In this document: positions 7,343 to 15,090 of the stretch, piece by piece
How positions within the stretch are numbered: the stretch's first letter is position 1
Layout of the letters: every line of letters begins with the position of its first letter
DNA from: Bacteroidota bacterium
GTDB lineage: Bacteria > Bacteroidota > Bacteroidia > JAADEI01
Assembly (NCBI GenBank): GCA_024280615.1
Contig: JAJRPU010000218.1
Span: 1 to 31,175 of the forward strand
DNA: 31,175 nt
Reading direction: 5' to 3'
Translations under genes and position numbers: made by a program
The notes under the pieces: model-generated
Told to the model about the DNA's origin: nothing
Database searches by the model: none
What the model saw: the letters and a program-made list of their open reading frames with translations, nothing else

Positions 7343-7549
7343 TTATTCTTCCATCAGACGACGCATCTTTTCACGATATATTGCTCTAAGCAGCTGTTGT
7401 CTTCTAACCACTGATGGTTTCAAATAAACAAGATGTCTTTTATACTCTTCCACTATGCGAGCCTGCTCAACCAATCTCCTGAAATCCTTCAATGCCCTGT
7501 CAAGGGATTCATACCCTTCTACTGTCAATTCAACCCTTGGTGTTCTCAT
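7343..7549 (-). CDS. rpsU: Small ribosomal subunit protein bS21
   Basis: The 68-residue basic protein has the bS21 pattern: VEGYESLDRALKDFRRLVEQA, then LKPSVVRRQQLLRAIYREKMRR. It sits on the 30S platform next to the anti-Shine-Dalgarno end of 16S rRNA. It is the first gene of an operon with xer (6-base gap), hpf and a rhomboid gene. In this phylum bS21, bS6 and bS18 can cover the anti-SD, and in Flavobacteriia rpsU keeps an SD and is autoregulated. Here AGAGG occurs 3 bases before the ATG, which would suit such control but is weak. Confidence 0.92.
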   Translation of the reverse strand: MRTPRVELTVEGYESLDRALKDFRRLVEQARIVEEYKRHLVYLKPSVVRRQQLLRAIYREKMRRLMEE

Positions 7550-7576
7550 TCGCCTCTATTTACCCTTTGGTTAACA

Positions 7577-7584
7577 CAAAGATA
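7577..7584 (-). promoter_or_regulatory. -7 box (TATCTTTG) for the rpsU-xer-hpf-rhomboid operon
   Basis: A full TAnnTTTG match lies 27 bases before the rpsU ATG, inside the short gap after the KamA-family gene. Confidence 0.5.
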
Positions 7585-7599
7585 AGCATTTTAGTTCTC

Positions 7600-8925
7600 T
7601 TAATGTCTGACATACTTTTCTAACTCATCTTCAAAGAAGAACTTCTCTGCGAAGGCTGGTTTTAGTTCGTCCAACCACGTTGCCTCCTCATCATATTCAG
7701 CGAAAAATGGTTTATCTACCCAATCTGGATTACGTCCCTGAATCATTCTCAGGACAAGGACTTTCTTGCCATTGACCTGAGCTGGACCGAGCACCTCCAC
7801 TTTTCCAGGGGTGGCACTCATGCTTGGTCCTCTAGCTGTTCTACCCAAGCCGCTGACATTTTTCCAAGCGTCTCTATAGATTTCCCATGCCCTAACGAGG
7901 GGTATTGCAAAAAAGTGATGGGCACCTGTGTCCCGAGCAACAAACATATAATATGGAATCATACCCATTTTAACCTGCTTCTTCCACATTGTTTCCCATA
8001 ATTTGCTATCTGCGTTGATATGGTTAAGAACGGGGGACTGAGTCCTTATTACTGCCCCTGTATTGAGGATTCGGCGAGTTGCTTCCGCCACCGGCTCAGG
8101 TTCCAATTCACGCGGGTGATTGAAGTGAGCCATTATGGCAAGATGCTTTCCGCTGGTTACAATCTTTTCAAATAGAGTGAGCAATTCATCGGCATCCGGG
8201 TCTGAGATAAACCTATAGGGCCAATATGCCAGTGCCTTGGTACCGATTCTTATCGTTTGCAAGTGTTCAATATTAGCTTCCAGAATTGGCTCAATATATG
8301 TTCTCAAGATTTTTGTTCGCATAATCATTGGGTCTCCACCCGTAAAAAGCAAGTCTGTAACTTCTAGATGTGCCTTGAGATATTTAATAAGGAGGTCAAC
8401 TTCACGCATAGCGAATTTAAGGTCGTCCATACCAACAAATTGGGGCCAACGGAAACAGAAGGAACAATAGGCATGACAAGTTTGACCCTGTGATGGGAAG
8501 AACAATACTGTTTCATTATACTTGTGCTGAACGCCTCTCAGCTTAATGCCATCAATTGAAGGTACGTTGTATTGTAATTGCCCTGCTGGATGCGGATTAA
8601 GTTGTAGTCTTATTTTATTAACTATTTCCCGTAATGTTGCCCTATCAACGCCCCTGTCAAGAGCTTCTTTAACTTGTTTATAGTGTTCGGGAAGGAGCAT
8701 TTCTCTGACGGGAAAATTCAAAATAAACAACGGGTCATCAGGTGCATTATCCCAATCTATCAATTCATTGACAACATAATTATTTGTCTTGAAAGGGAGA
8801 ACCTGTGCCACTACCTCAATAGCCTCAATCACTTCATGTGGAAGGTTCTGAACCTGGGGCAACTTCTTAAAGTTATGAAGCGAGTATGTTTTGTATTGGG
8901 GTTGCTGAGTTAATAACTGAGTCAT
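7600..8925 (-). CDS. KamA-family radical SAM protein (lysine 2,3-aminomutase-like)
   Basis: The 441-residue protein (start ATG 8925; an in-frame TTG three codons upstream is less likely) carries the radical-SAM cluster motif Cys150-x3-Cys154-x2-Cys157 in TCHAYCSFCF. It also has LLFTGGDPMI for SAM binding. A Lys in SATPGKVEV corresponds by position to the PLP-binding Lys of lysine 2,3-aminomutase. Segments PVLNHINAD and PYYMFVARDTG keep Asp residues where aminomutases hold the substrate amino group. The glycine-rich loop before the PLP Lys is shortened compared with clostridial KamA. The likely reaction is a PLP- and 5'-deoxyadenosyl-radical-dependent amino-group shift on an amino acid; the substrate is not certain. 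It is a stand-alone gene with no lysine fermentation genes nearby. Confidence 0.82.
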   Translation of the reverse strand: MTQLLTQQPQYKTYSLHNFKKLPQVQNLPHEVIEAIEVVAQVLPFKTNNYVVNELIDWDNAPDDPLFILNFPVREMLLPEHYKQVKEALDRGVDRATLREIVNKIRLQLNPHPAGQLQYNVPSIDGIKLRGVQHKYNETVLFFPSQGQTCHAYCSFCFRWPQFVGMDDLKFAMREVDLLIKYLKAHLEVTDLLFTGGDPMIMRTKILRTYIEPILEANIEHLQTIRIGTKALAYWPYRFISDPDADELLTLFEKIVTSGKHLAIMAHFNHPRELEPEPVAEATRRILNTGAVIRTQSPVLNHINADSKLWETMWKKQVKMGMIPYYMFVARDTGAHHFFAIPLVRAWEIYRDAWKNVSGLGRTARGPSMSATPGKVEVLGPAQVNGKKVLVLRMIQGRNPDWVDKPFFAEYDEEATWLDELKPAFAEKFFFEDELEKYVRH

Positions 8926-8972
8926 AAGCCACAAGTTTACAGGGTTATTGTTTCATTAAACGTAAAATTATA

Positions 8973-8998
8973 GGGGGACTGCATCATCACAGCCCCCC
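8973..8998 (-). terminator. Hairpin terminator downstream of the superoxide dismutase gene
   Basis: On the minus strand, GGGGGCTG pairs with CAGTCCCCC (one bulged T) around the loop TGATGATG, followed by an A/T-rich tract TATAATTTTA. It lies 43 bases past the sod stop and fits a rho-independent terminator, although the U-run is imperfect. Confidence 0.6.
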
Positions 8999-9041
8999 AT
9001 AGATATTTACGACACTGATTACGGAAATGTTTCAGAGTGTA

Positions 9042-9671
9042 TTATCTGGCTTCGTTGAAGCGTCGTTCCACTTCCTCCCAGTTAACCACGTTCCACCAAG
9101 CCTCAATGTAGGCAGGTCTTCTCCATTGATAGCGAAGGTAGTAGGCATGTTCCCAGACGTCAAGCCCCAGGATTGGAGTACCACCTCTAAGGTTTTCATC
9201 GTCCAAAATGTCCATCAGTGGGTTGTCTTGATTGGGTGTTGACCCGATGAGCAATTTGCCGTTTTTAACGACGAGCCAAGCCCAACCGGAACCGAATCTG
9301 GAAGCGGCAGCTTGAGAGAAGAGTTCCTTAAAGCGGGCGAAGGACCCAAACTCAGCCTCAATGGCTTTAGACAATTCCCCACCGGGCTCTCCACCGCCAT
9401 TGGGCTTCATTATTGTCCAGAAGAGGGAATGGTTGTAGTGACCGCCTCCGTTGTTTCTGACTGCTGTCCTGATGTTTTCAGGAACCCTGCTCAAGTTGGT
9501 CAGGATTTCTTCAATGGTTTTGGAGTCCCATTCTGTGTCTTTGATTGCTGCGTTGAGCTTTGCGACATAGCCACCGTGGTGCTTATTGTAGTGGATGTAC
9601 ATAGTAGCTGTGTCAATGTATGGTTCCAGTGCATCGTAGCTATAAGGTAATTCTGGTAGTTTCACTGCCAT
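9042..9671 (-). CDS. sodA: Superoxide dismutase, Fe/Mn family, probably Mn
   Basis: The enzyme removes superoxide in the cytoplasm, which suits the aerobic respiration genes in this window. The 209-residue protein has all four metal ligands: His27 in YIHYNKHH, His in [11 protein letters not shown], and Asp and His in LDVWEHAYY. The second-sphere Gln is carried in the C-terminal domain (STPNQDNP) and the N-terminal domain has GGGH. That pattern is typical of Mn enzymes rather than Fe ones, though cambialistic use is possible. There is no signal peptide. It is a single-gene unit with its own terminator downstream. Confidence 0.95.
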   Translation of the reverse strand: MAVKLPELPYSYDALEPYIDTATMYIHYNKHHGGYVAKLNAAIKDTEWDSKTIEEILTNLSRVPENIRTAVRNNGGGHYNHSLFWTIMKPNGGGEPGGELSKAIEAEFGSFARFKELFSQAAASRFGSGWAWLVVKNGKLLIGSTPNQDNPLMDILDDENLRGGTPILGLDVWEHAYYLRYQWRRPAYIEAWWNVVNWEEVERRFNEAR

Positions 9672-9715
9672 GGTCGTATGATTTTCACTGCTAAGTTACA
9701 CAATTTGAATTGAAT

Positions 9716-10354
9716 CTAAATTTTCTTGGCGAGGATTGCTACGAAAGAACCACTTGAAAACCCTTTCACTACTGGGTGTTCCTTAGTGAGCATCCAAGGG
9801 AAGTCAAAAAGTGTTTGAACTATAATCTCAACTGTGAAACCTGTCTGGTTAAGTAATTGAAACATGTCTTTTACAGTAAAGAATTTAGCGTGAGTATAGA
9901 AAGGGGGAATTTTATTTCTAAGATAGAAGTTTCCAACGAGCGAATTAGCGGGAATTATTCCTATAACGAGGTGCCCGCCAGACACAAGAATTCTGTTAAC
10001 TTCTATTAATGCAATGTGTGGGTCTGCAAAGAAGCAAATTGACACCACAATTAAGGCTAAGTCAAAAGATTCATTACAAAATGGTAGCTCTTCTGCTCTT
10101 GCATTAACAGTTCTCAATCCTCTGCGTATAGCTATACTTGCCATTCCCTGAGCCGGTTCCACCCCTATATGAATCCCAAGAGGTAGTGCGAAACGACCTG
10201 TTCCAGAACCCACCTCAATACCTCGCTTAAATCCCGGCATAATAGACTTTATAGCTATTAATTCGCTTAGATATGCATACCAATGCTTAATATACCATGC
10301 ATCGTATCGTCCGGCATTTTGTTCAAACATTTGTATGGCACGAGTCATATTCAT
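9716..10354 (-). CDS. Class I SAM-dependent methyltransferase, substrate unknown
   Basis: The 212-residue protein shows the Methyltransf_11 fold: motif I GIEVGSGTGRFALPLG at about 45-60, an acidic/VEP strand (GVEPAQGM), motif post-I VNARAEELPF, and LILVSGGHLVIG-like strand 5 (ILVSGGHLVIGIIP). The N-terminus (FEQNAGRYDAWY) is like that of UbiE/Methyltransf_11 proteins. No substrate-binding signature is evident. A -7 box ends 2 bases before the first ATG, so the third codon (ATG 10348) could be the true start. It is divergent from pckA with a 46-base gap. Confidence 0.8.
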   Translation of the reverse strand: MNMTRAIQMFEQNAGRYDAWYIKHWYAYLSELIAIKSIMPGFKRGIEVGSGTGRFALPLGIHIGVEPAQGMASIAIRRGLRTVNARAEELPFCNESFDLALIVVSICFFADPHIALIEVNRILVSGGHLVIGIIPANSLVGNFYLRNKIPPFYTHAKFFTVKDMFQLLNQTGFTVEIIVQTLFDFPWMLTKEHPVVKGFSSGSFVAILAKKI

Positions 10355-10356
10355 TT

Positions 10357-10364
10357 CAAAATTA
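10357..10364 (-). promoter_or_regulatory. -7 box (TAATTTTG) abutting the methyltransferase start
   Basis: A full TAnnTTTG match sits 2 bases from the first ATG. If it is used, transcription would begin at or inside the annotated start, implying a leaderless message from Met3. Confidence 0.35.
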
Positions 10365-10371
10365 TGTGATA

Positions 10372-10379
10372 TAACTTTG
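10372..10379 (+). promoter_or_regulatory. -7 box (TAACTTTG) for pckA
   Basis: A full TAnnTTTG match lies 21 bases before the pckA ATG. It is followed by an AGGAG ribosome site at 10393-10397, which suits the ATG at 10407 (9-base spacing) at least as well as the one at 10401. Confidence 0.5.
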
Positions 10380-10400
10380 TAAATCTGAAAATAGGAGCCG

Positions 10401-12008
10401 ATGGAAATGTCTGTTGCTCATCCTACTGTTGAGGAGGTCCTTGAATCAATAGGGATTCGTCCCAAGAAGGTGTATTATCAACTCAGTGTTCCAGAATTAA
10501 TTGAGCATAGCATTAAGAGGAATATGGTTTTTCTTTCGGACCGTGGTGCTTGTGTTGTTGACACAGGTCAATTTACGGGTCGTGCTCCAAAGGATAGATT
10601 TATAGTAAAAGATGAGTTGACTACCGACAGTGTTGATTGGGGAAGTGTAAACATTCCTCTTGAACCGAAACACTTTCAACAGTTGTTGGATGATATGAAG
10701 GAATTTATAAGGCAAAAAGAGGTATATGTAAGAGATGCTTATGCAGGTGCTGACCCAAAATATAGGAGACGCATTCGGTTTATAAACACGTATCCATGGC
10801 ACAACTTGTTTGTTCATCACTTATTTATACGTCCCAGACGAGAAGAATTAAAGATCTTTGAACCAGACTGGTACGTGATTGCTTTGCCTAATTTCAAAGC
10901 GAGTCCAGACAGGCACGGTGTTCCACACGAAAATTTTGTGGTAATCAATTTTAGTAGGCGAATGGTAATAATTGGTGGCACTGCGTATGCCGGTGAAATC
11001 AAAAAATCCATATTCAGTGTTATGAACTTTGTTTTGCCTTATAAGGACAATGTTCTTTCAATGCACTGCTCTGCTAATACGGATAAAGCGGGTAATGTGG
11101 CTTTGTTCTTTGGGCTGTCTGGTACAGGGAAAACAACTCTCAGTTCAGACCCAGAACGGTTGCTGATTGGTGATGATGAACATGGCTGGACGGAAGACGG
11201 TGTGTTTAATATTGAAGGTGGCTGCTATGCTAAAAGTATTAACCTAGACCCTGAAAAGGAACCAGTTATTTACAAAGCAATCAGGTTCGGAACTATCTTG
11301 GAAAACGTTAAATTTTTTCCAGGAACCAGAACGGTTAATTACGCAGATGCCTCTAAAACCGAGAACACCAGAGCTGCCTACCCGCTATACTACCTTGATA
11401 ATTCTTATGTGCCTTCAGGTATGGGAGATCATCCAAAGGATATATTCTTCTTAACTTACGATGCTTATGGTGTTTTGCCACCTATAGCTCGTCTAACAGA
11501 AGAACAGGCAATGTATTACTTCTTATTAGGCTACACTTCCAAGGTAGCAGGCACAGAAATAGGAATCAAAGAGCCACAACCCAGTTTTTCAGGATGCTTC
11601 GGGGCTCCCTTTATGCCCCTTCCACACACGGTATATGCAGAGATGCTTGGTGAACGGATTCGCAGGCACAATGTAAGGGTGTGGTTAGTAAATACTGGTT
11701 TGACGGGTGGTCCTTATGGTGTTGGTAAGAGGATGTCTTTGCCACACACAAGGCGTCTGGTTCGTGCCGCTATGAAAGGGGAACTGGACAATGTGGCTTA
11801 CATTACCCTTCCGATTTTCAATTTGCAGATTCCTGAACGTGTTCCTGGGGTTCCGAGTGAGATATTAAATCCTCGTAATACATGGGCTGACCCGTCTGAG
11901 TATGACAAGGTTGCAAGGCAACTGGCACAGAAATTCATAGAACACTTCAAAAAGAATTATGCAGATAAGGTGAAAGGTAGTATATTAGCAGGTGGACCTG
12001 TGTTGTGA
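10401..12008 (+). CDS. pckA: Phosphoenolpyruvate carboxykinase (ATP)
   Basis: The enzyme converts oxaloacetate and ATP to phosphoenolpyruvate, the first step of gluconeogenesis. The 535-residue length matches the ATP-type family. Visible motifs are TGQFTGRAPKDRF (substrate arginine, about residue 61), the P-loop GLSGTGKTT (238-246) with Lys244, and the metal-binding kinase-2 loop LIGDDEHGW (255-263). FEIEGG-like FNIEGGCYAK and TRAAYPLYY complete the active site. Met3 (ATG 10407) is an alternative start. The stop overlaps the start of the following membrane protein gene by 4 bases. Confidence 0.96.
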   Translation: MEMSVAHPTVEEVLESIGIRPKKVYYQLSVPELIEHSIKRNMVFLSDRGACVVDTGQFTGRAPKDRFIVKDELTTDSVDWGSVNIPLEPKHFQQLLDDMKEFIRQKEVYVRDAYAGADPKYRRRIRFINTYPWHNLFVHHLFIRPRREELKIFEPDWYVIALPNFKASPDRHGVPHENFVVINFSRRMVIIGGTAYAGEIKKSIFSVMNFVLPYKDNVLSMHCSANTDKAGNVALFFGLSGTGKTTLSSDPERLLIGDDEHGWTEDGVFNIEGGCYAKSINLDPEKEPVIYKAIRFGTILENVKFFPGTRTVNYADASKTENTRAAYPLYYLDNSYVPSGMGDHPKDIFFLTYDAYGVLPPIARLTEEQAMYYFLLGYTSKVAGTEIGIKEPQPSFSGCFGAPFMPLPHTVYAEMLGERIRRHNVRVWLVNTGLTGGPYGVGKRMSLPHTRRLVRAAMKGELDNVAYITLPIFNLQIPERVPGVPSEILNPRNTWADPSEYDKVARQLAQKFIEHFKKNYADKVKGSILAGGPVL

Positions 12009-12658
12009 CAAAACTGACATTAATAACTGGACTCTGGTTTTCTGTTGCCACGTGGGGGCAGTCGGTTGAGCTAGCACCGGTTTGGTCTGTCCGAAATAAT
12101 CCCTTTGCGTTGTTGCAGGGTCAGGTAATAGGGGCTGGCGAACTCACGCTTATTGGAGAAAGGAAATATGGTACTAAGGAAAGTTTATGGTTCGGTGCTG
12201 GCTTTTCGTATTTAACTTTTTTAGGTAGGGCATTTTGGCGTTCTTTATTAGAAGAAGGAATTAATAATCCGAATGCGGAAATTGATATATCTTCCGGTTT
12301 AGGGTTCAGAATCGTTCTTGGTCAACGATGGTATTTTGACAAAAATGGGCACTTGTTAGAAGGGTTTCATTTCGGACCCCTTGTTTCTGCTCATTTCTTC
12401 TATTTGCACTTTTCTGTTGATAATGAACCTTTTGTTATGCAATACAGAATTTTTAATTTTATTCTTCCAATTGGATATACAGTATACTTATCAGATTTGC
12501 TCTCTCTGGATGCTCTCATCGGCTATAATTACAGACTTCATATTGCAACTATAACATACAAACCGAGAAGATGGATAAATGCCACCCGTCCTCTCATTTC
12601 AGGTCATTGGCTATGGTTCTCTATCTATGTTAGGTTTGCCCTTTCATATAGCGGATGA
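12005..12658 (+). CDS. Outer-membrane beta-barrel-like protein of unknown function
   Basis: The 217-residue protein starts at GTG 12005, which overlaps the pckA stop (GTGA), so it is translationally coupled. It has a signal peptide (residues 1-19, cut after TWGQ) and then alternating hydrophobic/polar strands rich in aromatic residues (LWFGAGFSYLTF, GFHFGPLVSAHFFYLHF, DALIGYNYRLHI). It ends in a long aromatic strand, as expected for a barrel. No family is recognised with confidence. The function is unlikely to relate to PEP carboxykinase. Its last 29 bases overlap the end of the convergent SpoIIE-type phosphatase gene. Confidence 0.68.
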   Translation: MTKLTLITGLWFSVATWGQSVELAPVWSVRNNPFALLQGQVIGAGELTLIGERKYGTKESLWFGAGFSYLTFLGRAFWRSLLEEGINNPNAEIDISSGLGFRIVLGQRWYFDKNGHLLEGFHFGPLVSAHFFYLHFSVDNEPFVMQYRIFNFILPIGYTVYLSDLLSLDALIGYNYRLHIATITYKPRRWINATRPLISGHWLWFSIYVRFALSYSG

Positions 12659-14600
12659 TAGCTATTACTACATCATCATTAAACTCAATCATATCAGAGC
12701 CATAGTATTCTTTCAATTTACCAATGAACTTGTTAAGGACTTCTTCAGCAGAATCGGAAAGCGATACATTTGCCTCAGCGAGCAATCTAGCTATCCCCTC
12801 TTCTCCAAGGAATCCTTTACCAGACAGTTTTAATTCTGAGAGTCCATCAGAATATATAACGAGGAAGCCAGGCTCCTTCAATGTTATGCACATCTCCGTA
12901 GATGAAGCCATCTCAATTAATGATATAGGTGGTAATCCTTTGTCCAATAATATTCTCACTTGCGATTCAGTTACCCATATTGGCGGAGGATGCCCACATC
13001 TAACAACTTCAAGACCTTGTCTCTTGGCACATACCCACACCATGGTTATGAACTTTTCCTGAGCCTGAAGGATGCCCTTTGTGGCACCTTCAACGGACAA
13101 AGGAATCTGCGAAGAGGCACAGTTTTCAAATGACATAGCATCTAAAACACCCCGTAGGTAAGCCATTATAAATGCCGCTTGTATGCCTTTTCCACTGACA
13201 TCTGCTAGCATAAAGGCAACTGATTGGCCATATTGCTTCCACCAATAAATGTCACCACCCACTTCCTGAGCAGGTTTGAAAAACACCGAAATTTCCACTA
13301 TGTCGCTTTCAAAAGATGAGTCAGGCAGCAGATTTAATTGCACTGTTCGTGCCGTTTCAAGTGTTATCTGAGCCCTGGTAATCTCCTGCTGTCTTTCAAC
13401 GGACTCTTCATAAAGTAATAATATAGAAATTTGATAAGCCATTTCTTCAAGAAGCCTCACCAAATAAACATCAAATCCATGCCTAACTGTTTTAAAAGCA
13501 CAAAGGACCCCACGACACCGCCCCTCCAAAACAATTGGTATTATGCACAAAGAACGAACGTTAGGTTCATTCTTGACATTATTATCAATTATGTAAGAAC
13601 AAGAATCTATAGAGGCATCACACAGGACCATCAATCTCGTTTTAGATGGAATTGCTCCATCCTCAATGGTGATTCCCCTTTCTGGAATTTTTACTACTAT
13701 CCCATCTGCAGAAGTCCTTTCCTTTGCTCTATTAGCTAGAGCAATGACCCAATTCTCAAAGGGTTTGTTCTGAGTTATTAACATTTCCATGAAGCGTTCC
13801 GCTTCCCTAAATTCCTCAATGACCCCACGCAAGGGAAAAATTATTATCATACCCAAAAAGGAGATAAGAGCATAAGCACCAATAAATCCAGTCACCATCA
13901 CCCATGCACTATTGCGATAAAACGGAACAAGCAGATAAGTTAACAGCTCTGAACTTCTTAAAGATTCAAGTATGAAATAAAGTGACACCACAACAAAAGT
14001 TATTGAAACTAAAGATTGAAACAGCTCTTTCCTAGTTATGAACAACAACCATCGCAATTGAAACAGAAAATATAACAGTCCGATAGATAAAACGATTAAA
14101 ATACCTATTGAAACTGAAGGTTCATAGAAAAACATATTATATAAGTGTGTTGCAATTATAGTAATCTCAAGAAGACTCCATAAAATATGTTCCCTCTTTC
14201 CCCCTTTGAACAGAACAAGTTTCCTAATAAACAACAAGGTTGACGACAGCCCCACTGCAATTATAATAAGTCTAAGAAAATAACTTACCGACCTAATTTG
14301 AACTATTTCAACTTCTGAAAATGCAAGCTTTATCAGTTGTTCAAGAAATCCCGAAGCTGTTATAAACAAAGCTGCCACGACCCAAACCATGGAGAAACTA
14401 AAAATCTCTCGTTCAATAACATAACTTCTAACAAGCACATATATAATAGCAAAAGTAAAAGCCAGGATTAAGGTAACGTCTTCCTTTCTGGGTATATAGT
14501 TAAGCCATTCTGGGGGTAGAATACTGAAATAAACCATTAAGATTCCAAGGGAAAGCAGTATAAATAGCAAGAACCACAATATAACTCTTAGCCTAATCAC
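12630..14600 (-). CDS. Membrane-bound GAF-SpoIIE (PP2C-type) serine phosphatase
   Basis: The 656-residue protein starts at GTG 14600. Roughly the first 250 residues are about eight hydrophobic membrane segments. A GAF-like sensor region follows at about 265-390 (AKERTSADGIVVKIPERG; CIIPIVLEGRCRGVLCAFK), then a short helical linker (QQEITRAQITLETARTVQLNLLP). Last comes an SpoIIE/RsbU phosphatase domain with metal-binding acids in GGDIYWW, LADVSGKGIQAAF, YSDGLSEL and FNDDVVIA. Such proteins dephosphorylate anti-sigma-antagonist or related phosphoproteins in response to a signal. No anti-sigma, STAS or kinase partner gene is next to it, so the pathway is open. Confidence 0.88.
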   Translation of the reverse strand: MIRLRVILWFLLFILLSLGILMVYFSILPPEWLNYIPRKEDVTLILAFTFAIIYVLVRSYVIEREIFSFSMVWVVAALFITASGFLEQLIKLAFSEVEIVQIRSVSYFLRLIIIAVGLSSTLLFIRKLVLFKGGKREHILWSLLEITIIATHLYNMFFYEPSVSIGILIVLSIGLLYFLFQLRWLLFITRKELFQSLVSITFVVVSLYFILESLRSSELLTYLLVPFYRNSAWVMVTGFIGAYALISFLGMIIIFPLRGVIEEFREAERFMEMLITQNKPFENWVIALANRAKERTSADGIVVKIPERGITIEDGAIPSKTRLMVLCDASIDSCSYIIDNNVKNEPNVRSLCIIPIVLEGRCRGVLCAFKTVRHGFDVYLVRLLEEMAYQISILLLYEESVERQQEITRAQITLETARTVQLNLLPDSSFESDIVEISVFFKPAQEVGGDIYWWKQYGQSVAFMLADVSGKGIQAAFIMAYLRGVLDAMSFENCASSQIPLSVEGATKGILQAQEKFITMVWVCAKRQGLEVVRCGHPPPIWVTESQVRILLDKGLPPISLIEMASSTEMCITLKEPGFLVIYSDGLSELKLSGKGFLGEEGIARLLAEANVSLSDSAEEVLNKFIGKLKEYYGSDMIEFNDDVVIAIIRYMKGQT

Positions 14601-14662
14601 ATAACTAAAATAGGCAATATATTTAGAAAATAGTTGTTATAGCTACATGCTAGGGAAACCAA

Positions 14663-15088
14663 CTAACAAAATCCCTCAAATGCCTGAGTTATTATTTCAG
14701 CCACTTCTTCAGGCGTCCTGCCTTCTATCTCGTATCTGGGCATAAACCAGACCAACTGACCGTTTTTGAATAATGCTAATGAAGGCGAAGAGGGAGGGAA
14801 AGGCTGCATATATTCTCTTGCCCTCGCAGTTGCTTCAAGGTCAGCCCCAGCAAACACTGTTCCTAAAAATTCTGGCTTTTTACGTGCCTGCTCCAAAGCT
14901 AATTTAAGCCCCGGTCTGGCAGCCCCTGCTGCACATCCACATACCGAATTGACAAATATAACAGCTGTAGACTTCTTAGCCTTTTCCAAAAACCTGTCAA
15001 CATCTTCCGGGGTTCTCAGGTCCTCAAAACCGGCAACTAAAATGTCTTGTCTCATCGGCTCCACTATCTCTTCTGGATAATACCCCAT
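14663..15088 (-). CDS. Bacilliredoxin, BrxA/BrxB (YphP/YqiW) family
   Basis: The 141-residue protein contains the family's active site CGC in VNSVCGCAAG (Cys50 and Cys52), FAGADLEATARAREY, PSSPSLALF, and a C-terminal Cys141 in AFEGFC, all shared with Bacillus BrxA/B. It removes bacillithiol from mixed disulfides on proteins after oxidative or hypochlorite stress. It follows folD after 2 bases, so the two are co-transcribed. Its presence suggests bacillithiol is made in this organism, but none of the bshA/B/C genes lies here. Confidence 0.92.
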   Translation of the reverse strand: MGYYPEEIVEPMRQDILVAGFEDLRTPEDVDRFLEKAKKSTAVIFVNSVCGCAAGAARPGLKLALEQARKKPEFLGTVFAGADLEATARAREYMQPFPPSSPSLALFKNGQLVWFMPRYEIEGRTPEEVAEIITQAFEGFC

Positions 15089-15090
15089 TT

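Noticed and set aside
12579..12833. Small plus-strand ORF opposite the phosphatase end
   Set aside because: It is a shadow of the SpoIIE domain in another frame, with no ribosome site or family features.
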